The notes: a model not told the origin generated them from the sequence alone. A stretch of DNA of 64,000 bases from Confluentibacter sediminis (GCF_003258355.1 NZ_QKPO01000012.1:1-64000); one strand, 5' to 3'; shown: positions 17,415 to 27,498, numbered from the stretch's first letter. Translations and numbers: made by a program.

Positions 17415-20400
17415 ATGGTGAAAAACAAATTTAACAACAATATTGCTTCATTAAAAGAAGCAATTAATAATGACCGTTTGGTCATATTTGCTGGTGCTGG
17501 TATTTCTAAAGATTCTGGAATACCATTATGGACAGAGCTTGAATCTGGTATTAAAAGTAGATTAAATGACCCAACCAGAGAAACGGATGCTTTAAAAATT
17601 GCACAAATGCTCTACAATGAAAAAGGAGAGAAAGAGTATAATGAGATTATTAAAGAATTGCTGTTTAGAAATAACTCAAGTTATAATTCATTACATGAAA
17701 CTATAACAGAATTGAACCCTCAGCATATTATAACTACTAACTATGATAGGCACTTTGAAGGAGTTATTAGCGATAGAGGCTTGCCTTTTTCAATTGTTTC
17801 AAAAGATGAAGATTTACCATATGCAAAACATAAAAAACTACTTATAAAGTACCATGGTGATTTTGAGAATCACAATATTGTACTTAAAGAAAATGATTAT
17901 TTAGAATTTTCACAAAATCATACATTAAAAGAAGTCTTTGTTAAGTCGTTATTTAGCAATAAAACGATTTTGTTTTTAGGATATAGCGTTTCAGACCCAA
18001 ATTTAAAGTTGCTTATTAGAGAAATTCAATACTTGTTAAAAAAGCATTACCAAAGGGCATATTTGTTGACAACTAAGGTAGAAGTTAGTGATTCGGAAGT
18101 GAAATATTTTGAAAGCCTAGGCATCAATATTTTATTCAAGGATTCTGATGAAACGGAAATTTCAGAGATTGAAAATGTAAATTTATCAGATATAGGCAAA
18201 AAAGTATATTCTCAATTAAAATATATTAAGAATTTTAAATTATATGAATATAGAAACTTACTAGATGATAATTCTGATAAAAGCAAAATAATTAATGAAT
18301 TATATAATTCTCTTTCTAGATTTCATTATACAAGGGTGCTTCCTCAAATAACCTTGGCTAGCTTATATCCACTTTCAAAAGATGCAAAAGAAGAACCAGC
18401 ATATTTAGTTCGAGGAACAACTTTGAAATGTTTTAACCAAAGTTTATATGAACTTATATCGAATTATGAAGGCCAAGAAGATAAAAACTTCACAAGTGAA
18501 GAAAAGGATAAATTAAACTATTGTTTGGGGAGAATTGTAATGTCAGGGATTTATTCATTGGGAAAAATTGAAAACCCAGATTCGTGGGGTAGTTATAGGG
18601 CTAAGGAAGAATTAGAATTAATACCTAAAATTAAGTATAATGACACTTGCGATTGTATTGATTGTACGTTAAATAATTATGATTATGCTGGAGCAGTAAA
18701 TAAAATATTTAAATACCATATTAATGATAATACTGAATTGTGGAATGACTTAATATATACCTATAGCCTTTATAGGATAAGAGATTATTACAATTGCTTT
18801 TTAGCTTTGAAAGATATTATAGTAAAAGCTAATCGGTTAAATAAACTTGAAGTGAGCTTTTTAGCAAAATATAATTTGAAAAGGTTAAAATGGGCAGTTA
18901 GTAATGAGTTCATGAATGATAGAATAAGTTGGAATGATGTTCAAGAAATAAAAACTGAAATTGATAGTATAAATTTAGATGAAGAACTAGATAAAGTAAA
19001 ATATTTTGTAGATAAAGATGTATTTGATTTTTTAAAAGAAGTTAGAGATGGAGTATATATTCAAAGGCTTTGTAATGAGATAGATGAAATTTTTGTTAAA
19101 GTTCCAAGGACAGTAGAAAGTATAAAGAACGGTGGCAGTCATAGTAGTAATGTTTTTAATAACCTTTATGAAGCAGTTAGAAAGTTGAAAGCATTTTTGG
19201 ACACTAATTTTTTAATAGGTAATGGATTTTCTCCAATAGAAGATACATTGAAAAAATCCATCAATACATTCATATTAGGGTACTATTTGAAAAATTTTGC
19301 GGGGATTAAGAAGCATAGTTTCTTTGGTTTATCTCATATAATAGAATTCGATACCTTTATGTTTAACCTTATTATTGATAACTCAGATAATAAGGAACTT
19401 ATTCGAATTTTAGAAAAAAACGAAATTCATGATATAAAAATTGGAAAAGAAAGTCTTGGGAAAATATTCACATATATTAATAATTTTTTAAAATCTAGCT
19501 ATAAAATCCCAAGGCATTTTGGTAATGACCCAGTGATTAATAAATCTTTTATATCTGCTGTTGCCCAGAACGAAATTTTTAATCGACATTTAATGGAAAA
19601 GTTTAGCTCGATATGTCTGGTTATAGCTTATTTCGATTTTTCTAAGCCACAGTTAAAAACAATTTATTCTAATATAAATCATTACATAAACTTTATGAAG
19701 TTTAGTGATGAAAATTTAGAGTGTCTAAATAGAATATATGAGAAGAAAGGTAAGCTACTAGATGATGATGATTTATTAAAAACTTTAAAAATATTTGATA
19801 AAAATAAAAAGATAGATAGCACTTATTTATCGATTGTAGAATGTTTAAAAGAAAAAAATAAAAAGTTTAAGCATGAAGATATAGATTTAAAAAGTTTTGA
19901 TTTAAATAGAAATACTTTGGATTTTCCAATTTTATATCATGCTTTAGATAGTGATAATAAAAAAGCGTTTAAAAAAAATCTAGAAGCTAAATTAGGCAAA
20001 GTGAATGATGGGCAGATGTTTTATATAACTATTAGTGAAAAGATTTTGCTAACAAAAAAAATTAAAAATCAATATAAGAATATAATTAACGGAAATTTAA
20101 AAGTTAAGCTTGATGAAACGACTATAGATACTGATTATGTTCGATTTAGGGTTAAACAATTTTTTGACTTGGTTAACAAAGGAATAATTGATGACCAAGG
20201 CATTAATACAAATGAAATAGAAGAAGACCAGTTTAAGTTTTTGCTGAACCCAGAGAATTTTGAACCTTCAATGTTTAAAGTTGATTGGTTAAAATACTAC
20301 AATTGGGATTCATATTGTAAAAGGTTTTCTGAAATTGATTATATAAAAACGGCATTGAAAGATAGCCTTAAAAAAAGATTTGATGAGAAGTTGAGCGAAA

Positions 20401-20432
20401 CTTATTTTAAAATAGAAAAATGGCATCAATAA
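17415..20432 (+). CDS. SIR2-domain protein, putative NADase effector
   Basis: About 1005 residues. The start MVKNKFNNN at 17415 is preferred over the Met seven codons earlier because it leaves room for the putative promoter and matches the usual distance to the SIR2 fold. The N-terminal SIR2-like domain (about residues 10-280) has LVIFAGAGISKDSGIP (NAD-binding loop), HIITTNYDRHFE, KYHGDFEN with the catalytic His, and TILFLGYSVSDPNLKLL. Such domains in defence proteins (ThsA, DSR, SIR2-pAgo) degrade NAD+ on infection. The remaining 700 residues are helical with no recognised domain; a CDCIDCTLNNYDYA segment near residue 415 may bind zinc. It overlaps the next gene by 13 bases. Probably the toxic effector of a three-gene defence operon. 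Confidence 0.75.
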   Translation: MVKNKFNNNIASLKEAINNDRLVIFAGAGISKDSGIPLWTELESGIKSRLNDPTRETDALKIAQMLYNEKGEKEYNEIIKELLFRNNSSYNSLHETITELNPQHIITTNYDRHFEGVISDRGLPFSIVSKDEDLPYAKHKKLLIKYHGDFENHNIVLKENDYLEFSQNHTLKEVFVKSLFSNKTILFLGYSVSDPNLKLLIREIQYLLKKHYQRAYLLTTKVEVSDSEVKYFESLGINILFKDSDETEISEIENVNLSDIGKKVYSQLKYIKNFKLYEYRNLLDDNSDKSKIINELYNSLSRFHYTRVLPQITLASLYPLSKDAKEEPAYLVRGTTLKCFNQSLYELISNYEGQEDKNFTSEEKDKLNYCLGRIVMSGIYSLGKIENPDSWGSYRAKEELELIPKIKYNDTCDCIDCTLNNYDYAGAVNKIFKYHINDNTELWNDLIYTYSLYRIRDYYNCFLALKDIIVKANRLNKLEVSFLAKYNLKRLKWAVSNEFMNDRISWNDVQEIKTEIDSINLDEELDKVKYFVDKDVFDFLKEVRDGVYIQRLCNEIDEIFVKVPRTVESIKNGGSHSSNVFNNLYEAVRKLKAFLDTNFLIGNGFSPIEDTLKKSINTFILGYYLKNFAGIKKHSFFGLSHIIEFDTFMFNLIIDNSDNKELIRILEKNEIHDIKIGKESLGKIFTYINNFLKSSYKIPRHFGNDPVINKSFISAVAQNEIFNRHLMEKFSSICLVIAYFDFSKPQLKTIYSNINHYINFMKFSDENLECLNRIYEKKGKLLDDDDLLKTLKIFDKNKKIDSTYLSIVECLKEKNKKFKHEDIDLKSFDLNRNTLDFPILYHALDSDNKKAFKKNLEAKLGKVNDGQMFYITISEKILLTKKIKNQYKNIINGNLKVKLDETTIDTDYVRFRVKQFFDLVNKGIIDDQGINTNEIEEDQFKFLLNPENFEPSMFKVDWLKYYNWDSYCKRFSEIDYIKTALKDSLKKRFDEKLSETYFKIEKWHQ

Positions 20433-23152
20433 CACAATTAAGCCTTTTTAATAAAGATACTGATGCTTTTGCTACTGAAAGAGGTTACGAATATCAAAAG
20501 CTCAAGACATTAGAGTCTTGGCTTTTAAATTCTATTCATAAAAGTGATGAAATAATTTACTATGATTTTGAGGAAGACATATTTCATAGGGATTTAACTA
20601 AACTTAAATCGACTTTTAGACAGATTAAGCTTTATTCTAGTAATTTTTCATTTGCTAGTGTTGAAATTCGCAAAACTATATCTCATTTTTTTACCTTGTT
20701 TTGTTTAGGAGATTATTTGCTTGATGAAATTATATTTGTTTTTGAAGCTAATTCTAATATCGCACGGAAACATGGTAATAATGATGCAAAATTATTAAAA
20801 GACTGGCACGATAATCAAGATGAATTAATGGAGCCTTTACTTTCAAAATGTGTTAAAATATGTAAAGAGATTGTTACCGAGTTTGTTGAATCTCAAGATG
20901 ATTCTAGACCTGAATTAGCGGCAGCTAAAGTCAAGTTTGAAGAGTTAAAATCCAATACTGATTTTTGGAACGAATTTGTGAAATCTATCAATTGGAAGTT
21001 TCAGGGAGTTGGACCGGAAGAAGCGATGGTTAAAAGTTTAAAGGAAATAGAAAGTTTAATAAATCAACTACCTTTTCCAATAAAGACTAGTGATATTGAT
21101 TCAGTTATACATTCTTTACATTTTCATATTAGCCAATGTGCTACAAAAGAAAGCCCTGAAGACAGACTGTTAAATGCTCAGTTACTAGAGCATAAAGTAC
21201 TTTCCTTACTTGGGGATTCTGAAAAATGGTATGGAGAACAACTGGGAAAATGGAGAGGTTTTGAGGGAGTAAAAGAATTTAGGTTAGGAGAGTTGTATGA
21301 AATAATTGCAATATCAAGATTTTATCGACAGCACCAAGAGCTTGATGGTCATAGAGAAATATGGTCTGAAATACTGGTTACATATTTAAATCTTGCTGAT
21401 TTACCAGAGTTTTGCGAGAAGGATATTATATATGAGTTGATATTTTTGAAGTTGCGTCCAACAAAGAGCTTTAAATTTCATGACCCAGATACTACTGACA
21501 TAGTAAGCTTAACAAATAGGTACTTTCAAATTGTTCCAAAATCGGTAAACGACCCATTAACAATAGAAGAATCAGTAAATATTTATTCTATCATAAGAAG
21601 TGCAAATCATGTCTTTGAATCGATTAATATAGATAAAGCTACATTTGATAAATGGTTGAATGATATGGAAAATGTCATACTCTTAAAACTAAAAACTGCT
21701 AAAGTAAATACTAATTGTAGTTATTTAGAATCTTTGTCGATGATTGAATTTAATCTAAAGAATTGGGATGATGAAAATAAAATCAAAGGTTATACAAAAG
21801 CTATTAGTATTTTAAAACAAATTGTTGCTGTAAGTGGTGAAGCTGGTCAATATAACTACTCAAACTTATTGATAAGGATTAATGAATTTTTACGTGCATT
21901 TTTTAAACTAGGACTATCAGAAGAATACCCTGAAGTTATAAATGAATTGGAAGATATAAGTACAGATTTAGCTTCGATAGTTTCTAAAAGAGAAGCTAAT
22001 TTTTCTTTAGCTGTGCAATTTAGAACCAGAGGAATAGATTATTTAAAATATTCGAAAAACTCTAAAGATATGCTGAGGTCCTTTGATTATTTTCATAGGG
22101 CAAAGGCTTTGTTATTTAAAAATGAGACTAAAGATAGTTTTGTCTTGGTGCTTTTAAATATTTGCCAAGTTTATATGGGAATTGGGTTTAATTATGCTGC
22201 TAAATATTACGCCCTTGCTGCCTTTTTTTATTCTATTCAAGATGAGGAACTTTTCAAAAGGGTTACGAAATCAGTTTCTTTTATTTGTAAAATAGATTTT
22301 CAAAATGGAACATGGTTTAATTTTTTAATGGATTATGAGAAGTTCATTGTATTTACTGGTGAGTTAAACCCTGAATGGGATATTAATGTTAACGCTGATT
22401 TAAGAGAGGTTTTATTGGATTATGCCTTTGTTTTATATTCCATTCCTTATATAGGTCCAGAACTCGGTGTTCTTGTAAATCACCAAATAAAAGAATTGGG
22501 CTGGGTAAAGGAAGAATATATGGATATGTTTATTGATGGCTTGTCCGAAAATTTAAAAACAAAAGATGAAGTCATTAGATTGGCTAGGTCCAAATTAGTA
22601 GATTTTCCATTAAATGATATAGGTAAAGAAAGAAATATTCAATTTAATGCATATGGTGTAACTTGGAACATTCAATTTGAAAATAATTATAAATCATGCT
22701 CGAATGGAGAAGAGTTTTGTGCAATTTTGCAAATTTTACTTTCGGAATTAAAAACTCACTTTCCCGATTTCCAAATCATTGATGAAGTAAAAAATATTCA
22801 ATTTAATTTATTGGAAGGAGATAGCTTAATCCCACCAAAAAAAATAAATAATTTTGAATGGGAAGTGTCTTTGCCAATGGTTAAAAAACCAAAACCTTAT
22901 TATCCGTTTATAATGGGAATTATTGTAAGTATTTTTAAAGAAATAATTGATGATGATAAAGACGTAATGAGTTTCTTTATTGATTTACAGAAGGATAAAG
23001 ATTTAGACTCAAAAGCTACAATTATAAAACCTTACGATGATTTATATAAAGATTTATATTCTAAAGACTTATATAATAAATTTATGAGAGATGGATTTAA
23101 CAAGGTAATTACTGATGTCAATTTTATTATAAAGAATAATGTTATTGACTAG
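20420..23152 (+). CDS. Large protein with possible PD-(D/E)XK (Cap4/DUF4297-like) N-terminus
   Basis: A 910-residue protein of no firm family. Near the N-terminus, RGYEYQKLKTLESWLL is followed by IIYYDFEEDIFHRD and FRQIKLYSS (about residues 20-75). The acidic ExD followed by QxK resembles the active site of Cap4/DUF4297-type PD-(D/E)XK nucleases, where a helix with GxxYQ precedes E-D-D and Q-x-K. Residues about 150-700 are helical, probably repeats (FRTRGIDYLKYSKN, FDYFHRAKALLF look TPR-like). The C-terminus (about 735-870) is mixed alpha/beta with GVTWNIQFENNYK. It overlaps the SIR2 gene by 13 bases and the KAP gene by 14. It may be a nuclease or the sensor/adaptor of the system. The nuclease call is inference. 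Confidence 0.45.
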   Translation: MASITQLSLFNKDTDAFATERGYEYQKLKTLESWLLNSIHKSDEIIYYDFEEDIFHRDLTKLKSTFRQIKLYSSNFSFASVEIRKTISHFFTLFCLGDYLLDEIIFVFEANSNIARKHGNNDAKLLKDWHDNQDELMEPLLSKCVKICKEIVTEFVESQDDSRPELAAAKVKFEELKSNTDFWNEFVKSINWKFQGVGPEEAMVKSLKEIESLINQLPFPIKTSDIDSVIHSLHFHISQCATKESPEDRLLNAQLLEHKVLSLLGDSEKWYGEQLGKWRGFEGVKEFRLGELYEIIAISRFYRQHQELDGHREIWSEILVTYLNLADLPEFCEKDIIYELIFLKLRPTKSFKFHDPDTTDIVSLTNRYFQIVPKSVNDPLTIEESVNIYSIIRSANHVFESINIDKATFDKWLNDMENVILLKLKTAKVNTNCSYLESLSMIEFNLKNWDDENKIKGYTKAISILKQIVAVSGEAGQYNYSNLLIRINEFLRAFFKLGLSEEYPEVINELEDISTDLASIVSKREANFSLAVQFRTRGIDYLKYSKNSKDMLRSFDYFHRAKALLFKNETKDSFVLVLLNICQVYMGIGFNYAAKYYALAAFFYSIQDEELFKRVTKSVSFICKIDFQNGTWFNFLMDYEKFIVFTGELNPEWDINVNADLREVLLDYAFVLYSIPYIGPELGVLVNHQIKELGWVKEEYMDMFIDGLSENLKTKDEVIRLARSKLVDFPLNDIGKERNIQFNAYGVTWNIQFENNYKSCSNGEEFCAILQILLSELKTHFPDFQIIDEVKNIQFNLLEGDSLIPPKKINNFEWEVSLPMVKKPKPYYPFIMGIIVSIFKEIIDDDKDVMSFFIDLQKDKDLDSKATIIKPYDDLYKDLYSKDLYNKFMRDGFNKVITDVNFIIKNNVID

Positions 23153-25376
23153 TTTTAATTTAAAACTTATTCTAATTGTATTGAAATCAATAGAAAACAA
23201 GAACTTAATTACTAATGAAATTGCCATAAAGACTATTGAAGGAGACTTACTGGGATATCATCCTTTTGCTAAGAAAATTCAAAAGATTATACAAGGATAT
23301 TCTAGCAATTCTGAACCACTTACGATTGGAATATATGGTAAATGGGGGTCAGGAAAAAGCTCTCTTTTAAATCTTATTGAAAGGCATATAGAAATTTTTC
23401 ATAAAGATAAAGGGGACAAACCATATATAAAGTTTCATTATAATCCTTGGATATACCAAACAAAGGAAGAAATGCTTTTTGATTTCTTTGAAACATTAAG
23501 TAGAAAATTAAACTATAGTGGAAGTGAAAATCTGAAAAAAGCAGGTAAGTTTATTAAAAAATATAGTAGGTACTTAAAAGCTGTAAAGTTATCCGCTTCG
23601 GTGGGTGTTCCAAAAATGTTTAATGCAGGAATTACCGTTGAACCATATGAAATTCTTCAAAAGCTTGGAGAGGATTTGGAAGGAGAAGATAAGGGTTTAA
23701 ACGAACTAAAAGAGGATATAGATAAATCATTAAACGAATCAAGTAAAAAAATTATCATATTCATTGATGATGTAGATAGACTAGATAAGGATGAAATTTT
23801 TACATTATTTAAACTAATTAAAATCAATGCGGATTTTAAAAACTTAATCTTTATCATTTGCTTAGACCCAGACCATGTAGCAAAGGCAATCCATAAGAGA
23901 TATGGAAGTAATAAAGAATCAGGAAAAGAGTTCTTAGAAAAAATAATTAATATCCCATTGGAGCTTCCACTTATAGAAGAAGCAGATTTAGACTTGTTTA
24001 CTAAAGAAAAAATAAAACCAATATTAGCATTCAAAAATGTTAAAAAAACAGATTTAGAAGAGTTATTAGATAGTATAAGAGGTAGTTATTTTAAATCCCC
24101 AAGAGAAATTATACGTATTGTGAATTCTTTTGCTATTTCTTTTTATGCTATTGGTGATGAGGTTAACATACATGATTTATTTTGGATTGAATTTATAAAG
24201 ATTAAATATCCAAAAACTTATAAAGCAATTAAACAATTTGCAGGGAACTTTAATAATAATCTATTTTTTATAGATAACATTAATTTTAACGATGCCTTTT
24301 CTGATGAGAAAGGTGAAAGTGGATTTAGAAAAAAATTATTAAATAACCATAAAAAGGCATACGCTATAGTAGATTTTTTGTTTCCCATGGTAAAAACAGG
24401 AACGGTGTCAGCATTTCAAGGTCCAAAAATGAAGCCGAACAATATTTTAGATGCTGAATTAAGAATAAATCATGTAAATCATTTTGAAAAATATTTTTCT
24501 TTCCATACTCAAGGAAAAATTTCAGAACTTTCTTTTTCAAATTTTAGAGCAAATATAATTTCAGAAAAAAATGAAGAAGCTTTAAATGTATTGAACGAAA
24601 TGATTAAAAATGCTAATGAAAGAAAGATTGTATATCGTATCACATCAGAAATTGAGGTAGTTTCTGATGAACTCCACGATAAATTACTAGCATTTTTAAT
24701 CAACAATGTTAACCATTTTACAGAAACATCAGACGTAAATCCACATTCAATAGAAATTATTCAAAGTATAGCAAAGAAACTGGTTTTAAAACCAGATGAT
24801 AATAAAAATTTAATTATTTATATTGCAGAATTACTAGATTATAGTCAACTATGCTGGTATTTAAGTGTGTTTTCATATAATAATGAAGAAGTACAATTTT
24901 TGAATGAAATTGAGACTATACTAATCAAAAAGGTAAAAATATCCAATGACCATCCATTTTTTAATAATAGAAGTATTTCAAGAATGATTATGAAAGTCTG
25001 GGCAGCATTGGAGTTTGATGAATTTGAAAAATATATGTTAAAATATCTAAACACAAAAGATAATATTCTAACATTTATATTAGTTTTTCCCAGCATATGG
25101 AATAGAACCATCAATGGAACATTTAAAGAGGAAGATTTTAAATTTTTAGTTAACACAGTAAAACTAGATAGTAAATTGATTTTTGATAGAATCAAAGAAT
25201 TCATACCTGAATTAAAAAAGGTTAGTACATCTGATGAGACTGAGGCAAGTTGGGGTGAATATTCCGATAACTCCGCATTAGATAACATCCGACAATTTTC
25301 ATATTGGCACTTGATGAAAGAAGAACAAGATAAGATTGATAATACTGAGTTTGCAGGACCGCCACCCACGAAATAA
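23139..25376 (+). CDS. KAP family P-loop NTPase
   Basis: A 745-residue protein. Walker A is GIYGKWGSGKSSLLNLI (about residues 66-82), followed by FHYNPWIYQTKEEM, typical of KAP NTPases. Walker B is KKIIIFIDDVDRLDKDEI (about 202-219), followed by LIFIICLDPDHVAKAI and later SPREIIRIVN (sensor-like Arg). KAP proteins are STAND-related NTPases, often with transmembrane insertions; here the insertion region (YLKAVKLSASVGVPKMFNAG) is not clearly a membrane helix, so a soluble form is likely. The C-terminal half is helical. It overlaps the upstream gene by 14 bases. It probably supplies the ATP-driven sensing or assembly step for the SIR2 operon. Confidence 0.75.
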   Translation: MLLTSFNLKLILIVLKSIENKNLITNEIAIKTIEGDLLGYHPFAKKIQKIIQGYSSNSEPLTIGIYGKWGSGKSSLLNLIERHIEIFHKDKGDKPYIKFHYNPWIYQTKEEMLFDFFETLSRKLNYSGSENLKKAGKFIKKYSRYLKAVKLSASVGVPKMFNAGITVEPYEILQKLGEDLEGEDKGLNELKEDIDKSLNESSKKIIIFIDDVDRLDKDEIFTLFKLIKINADFKNLIFIICLDPDHVAKAIHKRYGSNKESGKEFLEKIINIPLELPLIEEADLDLFTKEKIKPILAFKNVKKTDLEELLDSIRGSYFKSPREIIRIVNSFAISFYAIGDEVNIHDLFWIEFIKIKYPKTYKAIKQFAGNFNNNLFFIDNINFNDAFSDEKGESGFRKKLLNNHKKAYAIVDFLFPMVKTGTVSAFQGPKMKPNNILDAELRINHVNHFEKYFSFHTQGKISELSFSNFRANIISEKNEEALNVLNEMIKNANERKIVYRITSEIEVVSDELHDKLLAFLINNVNHFTETSDVNPHSIEIIQSIAKKLVLKPDDNKNLIIYIAELLDYSQLCWYLSVFSYNNEEVQFLNEIETILIKKVKISNDHPFFNNRSISRMIMKVWAALEFDEFEKYMLKYLNTKDNILTFILVFPSIWNRTINGTFKEEDFKFLVNTVKLDSKLIFDRIKEFIPELKKVSTSDETEASWGEYSDNSALDNIRQFSYWHLMKEEQDKIDNTEFAGPPPTK

Positions 25377-25690
25377 ATTAAGTTTTTATTTTCCTATATA
25401 TTACAAAGTTCAAATTCTCTTGTTTTGTGTGTCGTAAAAGTTTGCAAACCTCGTCAATTCATCATTAAATTGGTTCGACAAAACAATATTAGAGGAGCAT
25501 TACTGGATAGGTCATTATTTCTTATAGGTTTTTGAGTCTAGACAATATTAATAATTATTGGTGGTGGAATTTAGTGGTGGGTTTTTGTGCTTAAATGTAT
25601 ATATTTGCATCGATTTGCAGGTAAATGCAATATAGTTTAAATGCCATTAAATGGTCTTTAAGTCTCTTAAATGCTGTAAATAAGATAATT
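25377..25690. other. Non-coding junction between element and tRNA-Ala, with repeats
   Basis: No gene lies in these 314 bases. Five copies of TAAATG occur at about 25592, 25622, 25638, 25648 and 25668, plus TTTGCA/TGCAAA-type repeats at 25605-25630. TATATTTG at 25600-25607 fits the TAnnTTTG promoter element and could serve the tRNA. The segment 25647-25661 resembles 7768-7782. The region may hold the right end of the integrated element. Confidence 0.4.
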
Positions 25691-25764
25691 GGGGATGTAG
25701 CTCAGTTGGCTAGAGCGCTTGGCTGGCAGCCAAGAGGTCGTGGGTTCGAATCCCATCTTCTCCA
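25691..25764 (+). tRNA. tRNA-Ala(GGC)
   Basis: A complete cloverleaf of 74 bases. The anticodon stem CTTGG/CCAAG encloses loop CTGGCAG, giving anticodon GGC. The acceptor stem has the G3-U70 wobble pair that identifies alanine tRNAs. The T arm is GTGGG-TTCGAAT-CCCAT. The CCA end is not encoded. A terminator follows. Confidence 0.95.
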
Positions 25765-25774
25765 CATTAATGAT

Positions 25775-25810
25775 AACCCCCAATGAGTCAAACTCATTGA
25801 GGGTTTATTT
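25775..25810 (+). terminator. Intrinsic terminator of tRNA-Ala
   Basis: AACCCCCAATGAGT pairs with ACTCATTGAGGGTT around a CAA loop and is followed by TATTT. It lies ten bases after the tRNA end. Confidence 0.7.
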
Positions 25811-25909
25811 AAAAACAACAATAAACTTTGGTTATGTTGTTTTTTTTTAATTTATTTATAAATGTAAATTCAACACTTAAAAAGTGGCATTAATAATAGT
25901 AATAAACAA

Positions 25910-27475
25910 ATGGTTATGTTAAAATTTAAATCACTCATTTCAAGATTTTTGGCAATCTTTTTTGTCTCAACGTTAAGTGTTTATTCACAAGCGAATAGTA
26001 CCGTTATAACAATTAAAGGCGATGAGGATGCACCGGTAATTAACAAACATATTTATGGTCATTTTGCTGAGCATTTAGGAAGATGTATTTATGATGGTTT
26101 TTTTGTTGGAGATGATTCTGAAATACCAAATACGAATGGGGTTCGCAACGATATTATTGAAGCATTAAAGAATTTAAACATACCAAATTTACGTTGGCCA
26201 GGGGGGTGCTTTGCAGATACTTATCATTGGAAAGATGGTATTGGCCCATTGGAAAATAGACCTACCATAGTGAATACTTGGTGGGGTGGGGTCACTGAAG
26301 ACAATAGTTTTGGAACACACGATTTTTTAAATATGTGCGAATTACTTGGAGCTGAGCCATATCTATCTGGAAATGTAGGAAGTGGTTCTGTTCAAGAACT
26401 TGCTGATTGGGTTCAGTATACTAATTTTGGTGGAACCAGCCCTATGAGTGATTTGCGCGTAAAAAACGGCAGAAAAGAACCTTGGAAAGTTAAATACTGG
26501 GGTATGGGTAACGAAGCATGGGGTTGTGGAGGTAACATGACGGCTGAATACTATGCTAATGAATATAGAAAATATGCAACTTTTATTTCTGATTGGGATA
26601 ATACAGGAGGCGTTGTCCGTATAGCTTCTGGAGCAAGTGACGATGATTATCATTGGACAGAAACATTGATGAAAAATGTTCCTGCAAAAATGTTGGGAGG
26701 TCTAGCCTTACATCATTATTCAGTTATTGACTGGGATAATAAGGGAGACGCTGTAGATTTTACAGAAGACCAGTATTTTGGCACCATGAGCGAAGCCTTA
26801 AAAATGGAAGAGTTAGTTACCAAACATGCTGCCATTATGGATAAATATGACCCAAATAAGAAGATTGATTTAGTTGTTGATGAATGGGGTGGTTGGTATA
26901 ATGTTGAAAAAGACTCAAATCCAGGGTTTTTGTATCAGCAAAATACCATGAGAGATGCTGTTTTAGCTGGTGCAACTCTTAACATTTTTAATAATCATGC
27001 AGATAGAGTTCGTATGGCGAATTTAGCGCAATGTGTAAATGTATTACAAGCTGTTATACTAACCAATAAAGCTAAAATGATTTTAACACCGACGTATCAT
27101 GTTATGGAAATGTATAAAGTGCATCAAGACGCTAAATTAATTCCTATTAAGTTTGTTTCTCCTTTATATATTTATAATAATAAATCACTTCCTGCATTAT
27201 CTGTTTCTGCATCAAAAGATAGTAAAGGGTTGGTGCATGTGTCTATGGTAAATGTAGATTCTAAAAAAGAAAATAAAGTTGAAATAGATATAAATGAGCT
27301 TGGAGTGAAAAATTTAACAGCGAAAGTGCTGACTTCAAAAACATTACAAGATTATAACTCATTTGATAACCCAACAAAAATACAACCAGTAAGCTATAAA
27401 GGCTTTGCTGTAAATAAAGGTAAACTTATGGTAACAGTTCCTCCTTTTTCTGTTGTTGTATTAGAAGGAAAATAA
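25910..27475 (+). CDS. Alpha-L-arabinofuranosidase, glycoside hydrolase family 51
   Basis: A 521-residue exported enzyme that releases terminal arabinofuranosyl residues from plant or algal polysaccharides. The signal peptide is MVMLKFKSLISRFLAIFFVS...VYSQ. The GH51 pattern is clear: HIYGHFAEHLGRCIYDG, NLRWPGGCFADTYHW, KYWGMGNEAWGCGG with the acid/base Glu, and LVVDEWGGWYN with the nucleophile Glu. Length and order match family members of about 500 residues. It stands alone between tRNA-Ala and the AddB-like gene and has its own terminator. No susCD pair is nearby, so it is not part of a visible polysaccharide-utilisation locus. Confidence 0.9.
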   Translation: MVMLKFKSLISRFLAIFFVSTLSVYSQANSTVITIKGDEDAPVINKHIYGHFAEHLGRCIYDGFFVGDDSEIPNTNGVRNDIIEALKNLNIPNLRWPGGCFADTYHWKDGIGPLENRPTIVNTWWGGVTEDNSFGTHDFLNMCELLGAEPYLSGNVGSGSVQELADWVQYTNFGGTSPMSDLRVKNGRKEPWKVKYWGMGNEAWGCGGNMTAEYYANEYRKYATFISDWDNTGGVVRIASGASDDDYHWTETLMKNVPAKMLGGLALHHYSVIDWDNKGDAVDFTEDQYFGTMSEALKMEELVTKHAAIMDKYDPNKKIDLVVDEWGGWYNVEKDSNPGFLYQQNTMRDAVLAGATLNIFNNHADRVRMANLAQCVNVLQAVILTNKAKMILTPTYHVMEMYKVHQDAKLIPIKFVSPLYIYNNKSLPALSVSASKDSKGLVHVSMVNVDSKKENKVEIDINELGVKNLTAKVLTSKTLQDYNSFDNPTKIQPVSYKGFAVNKGKLMVTVPPFSVVVLEGK

Positions 27476-27498
27476 GATACTCCTAGATAGAAAATAAG

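Noticed and set aside
1769-25765. CTTCTCCAC near 1769 as a copy of the tRNA-Ala 3' end
   Set aside because: Only nine bases match and no integrase is adjacent; too short to call an attachment site.
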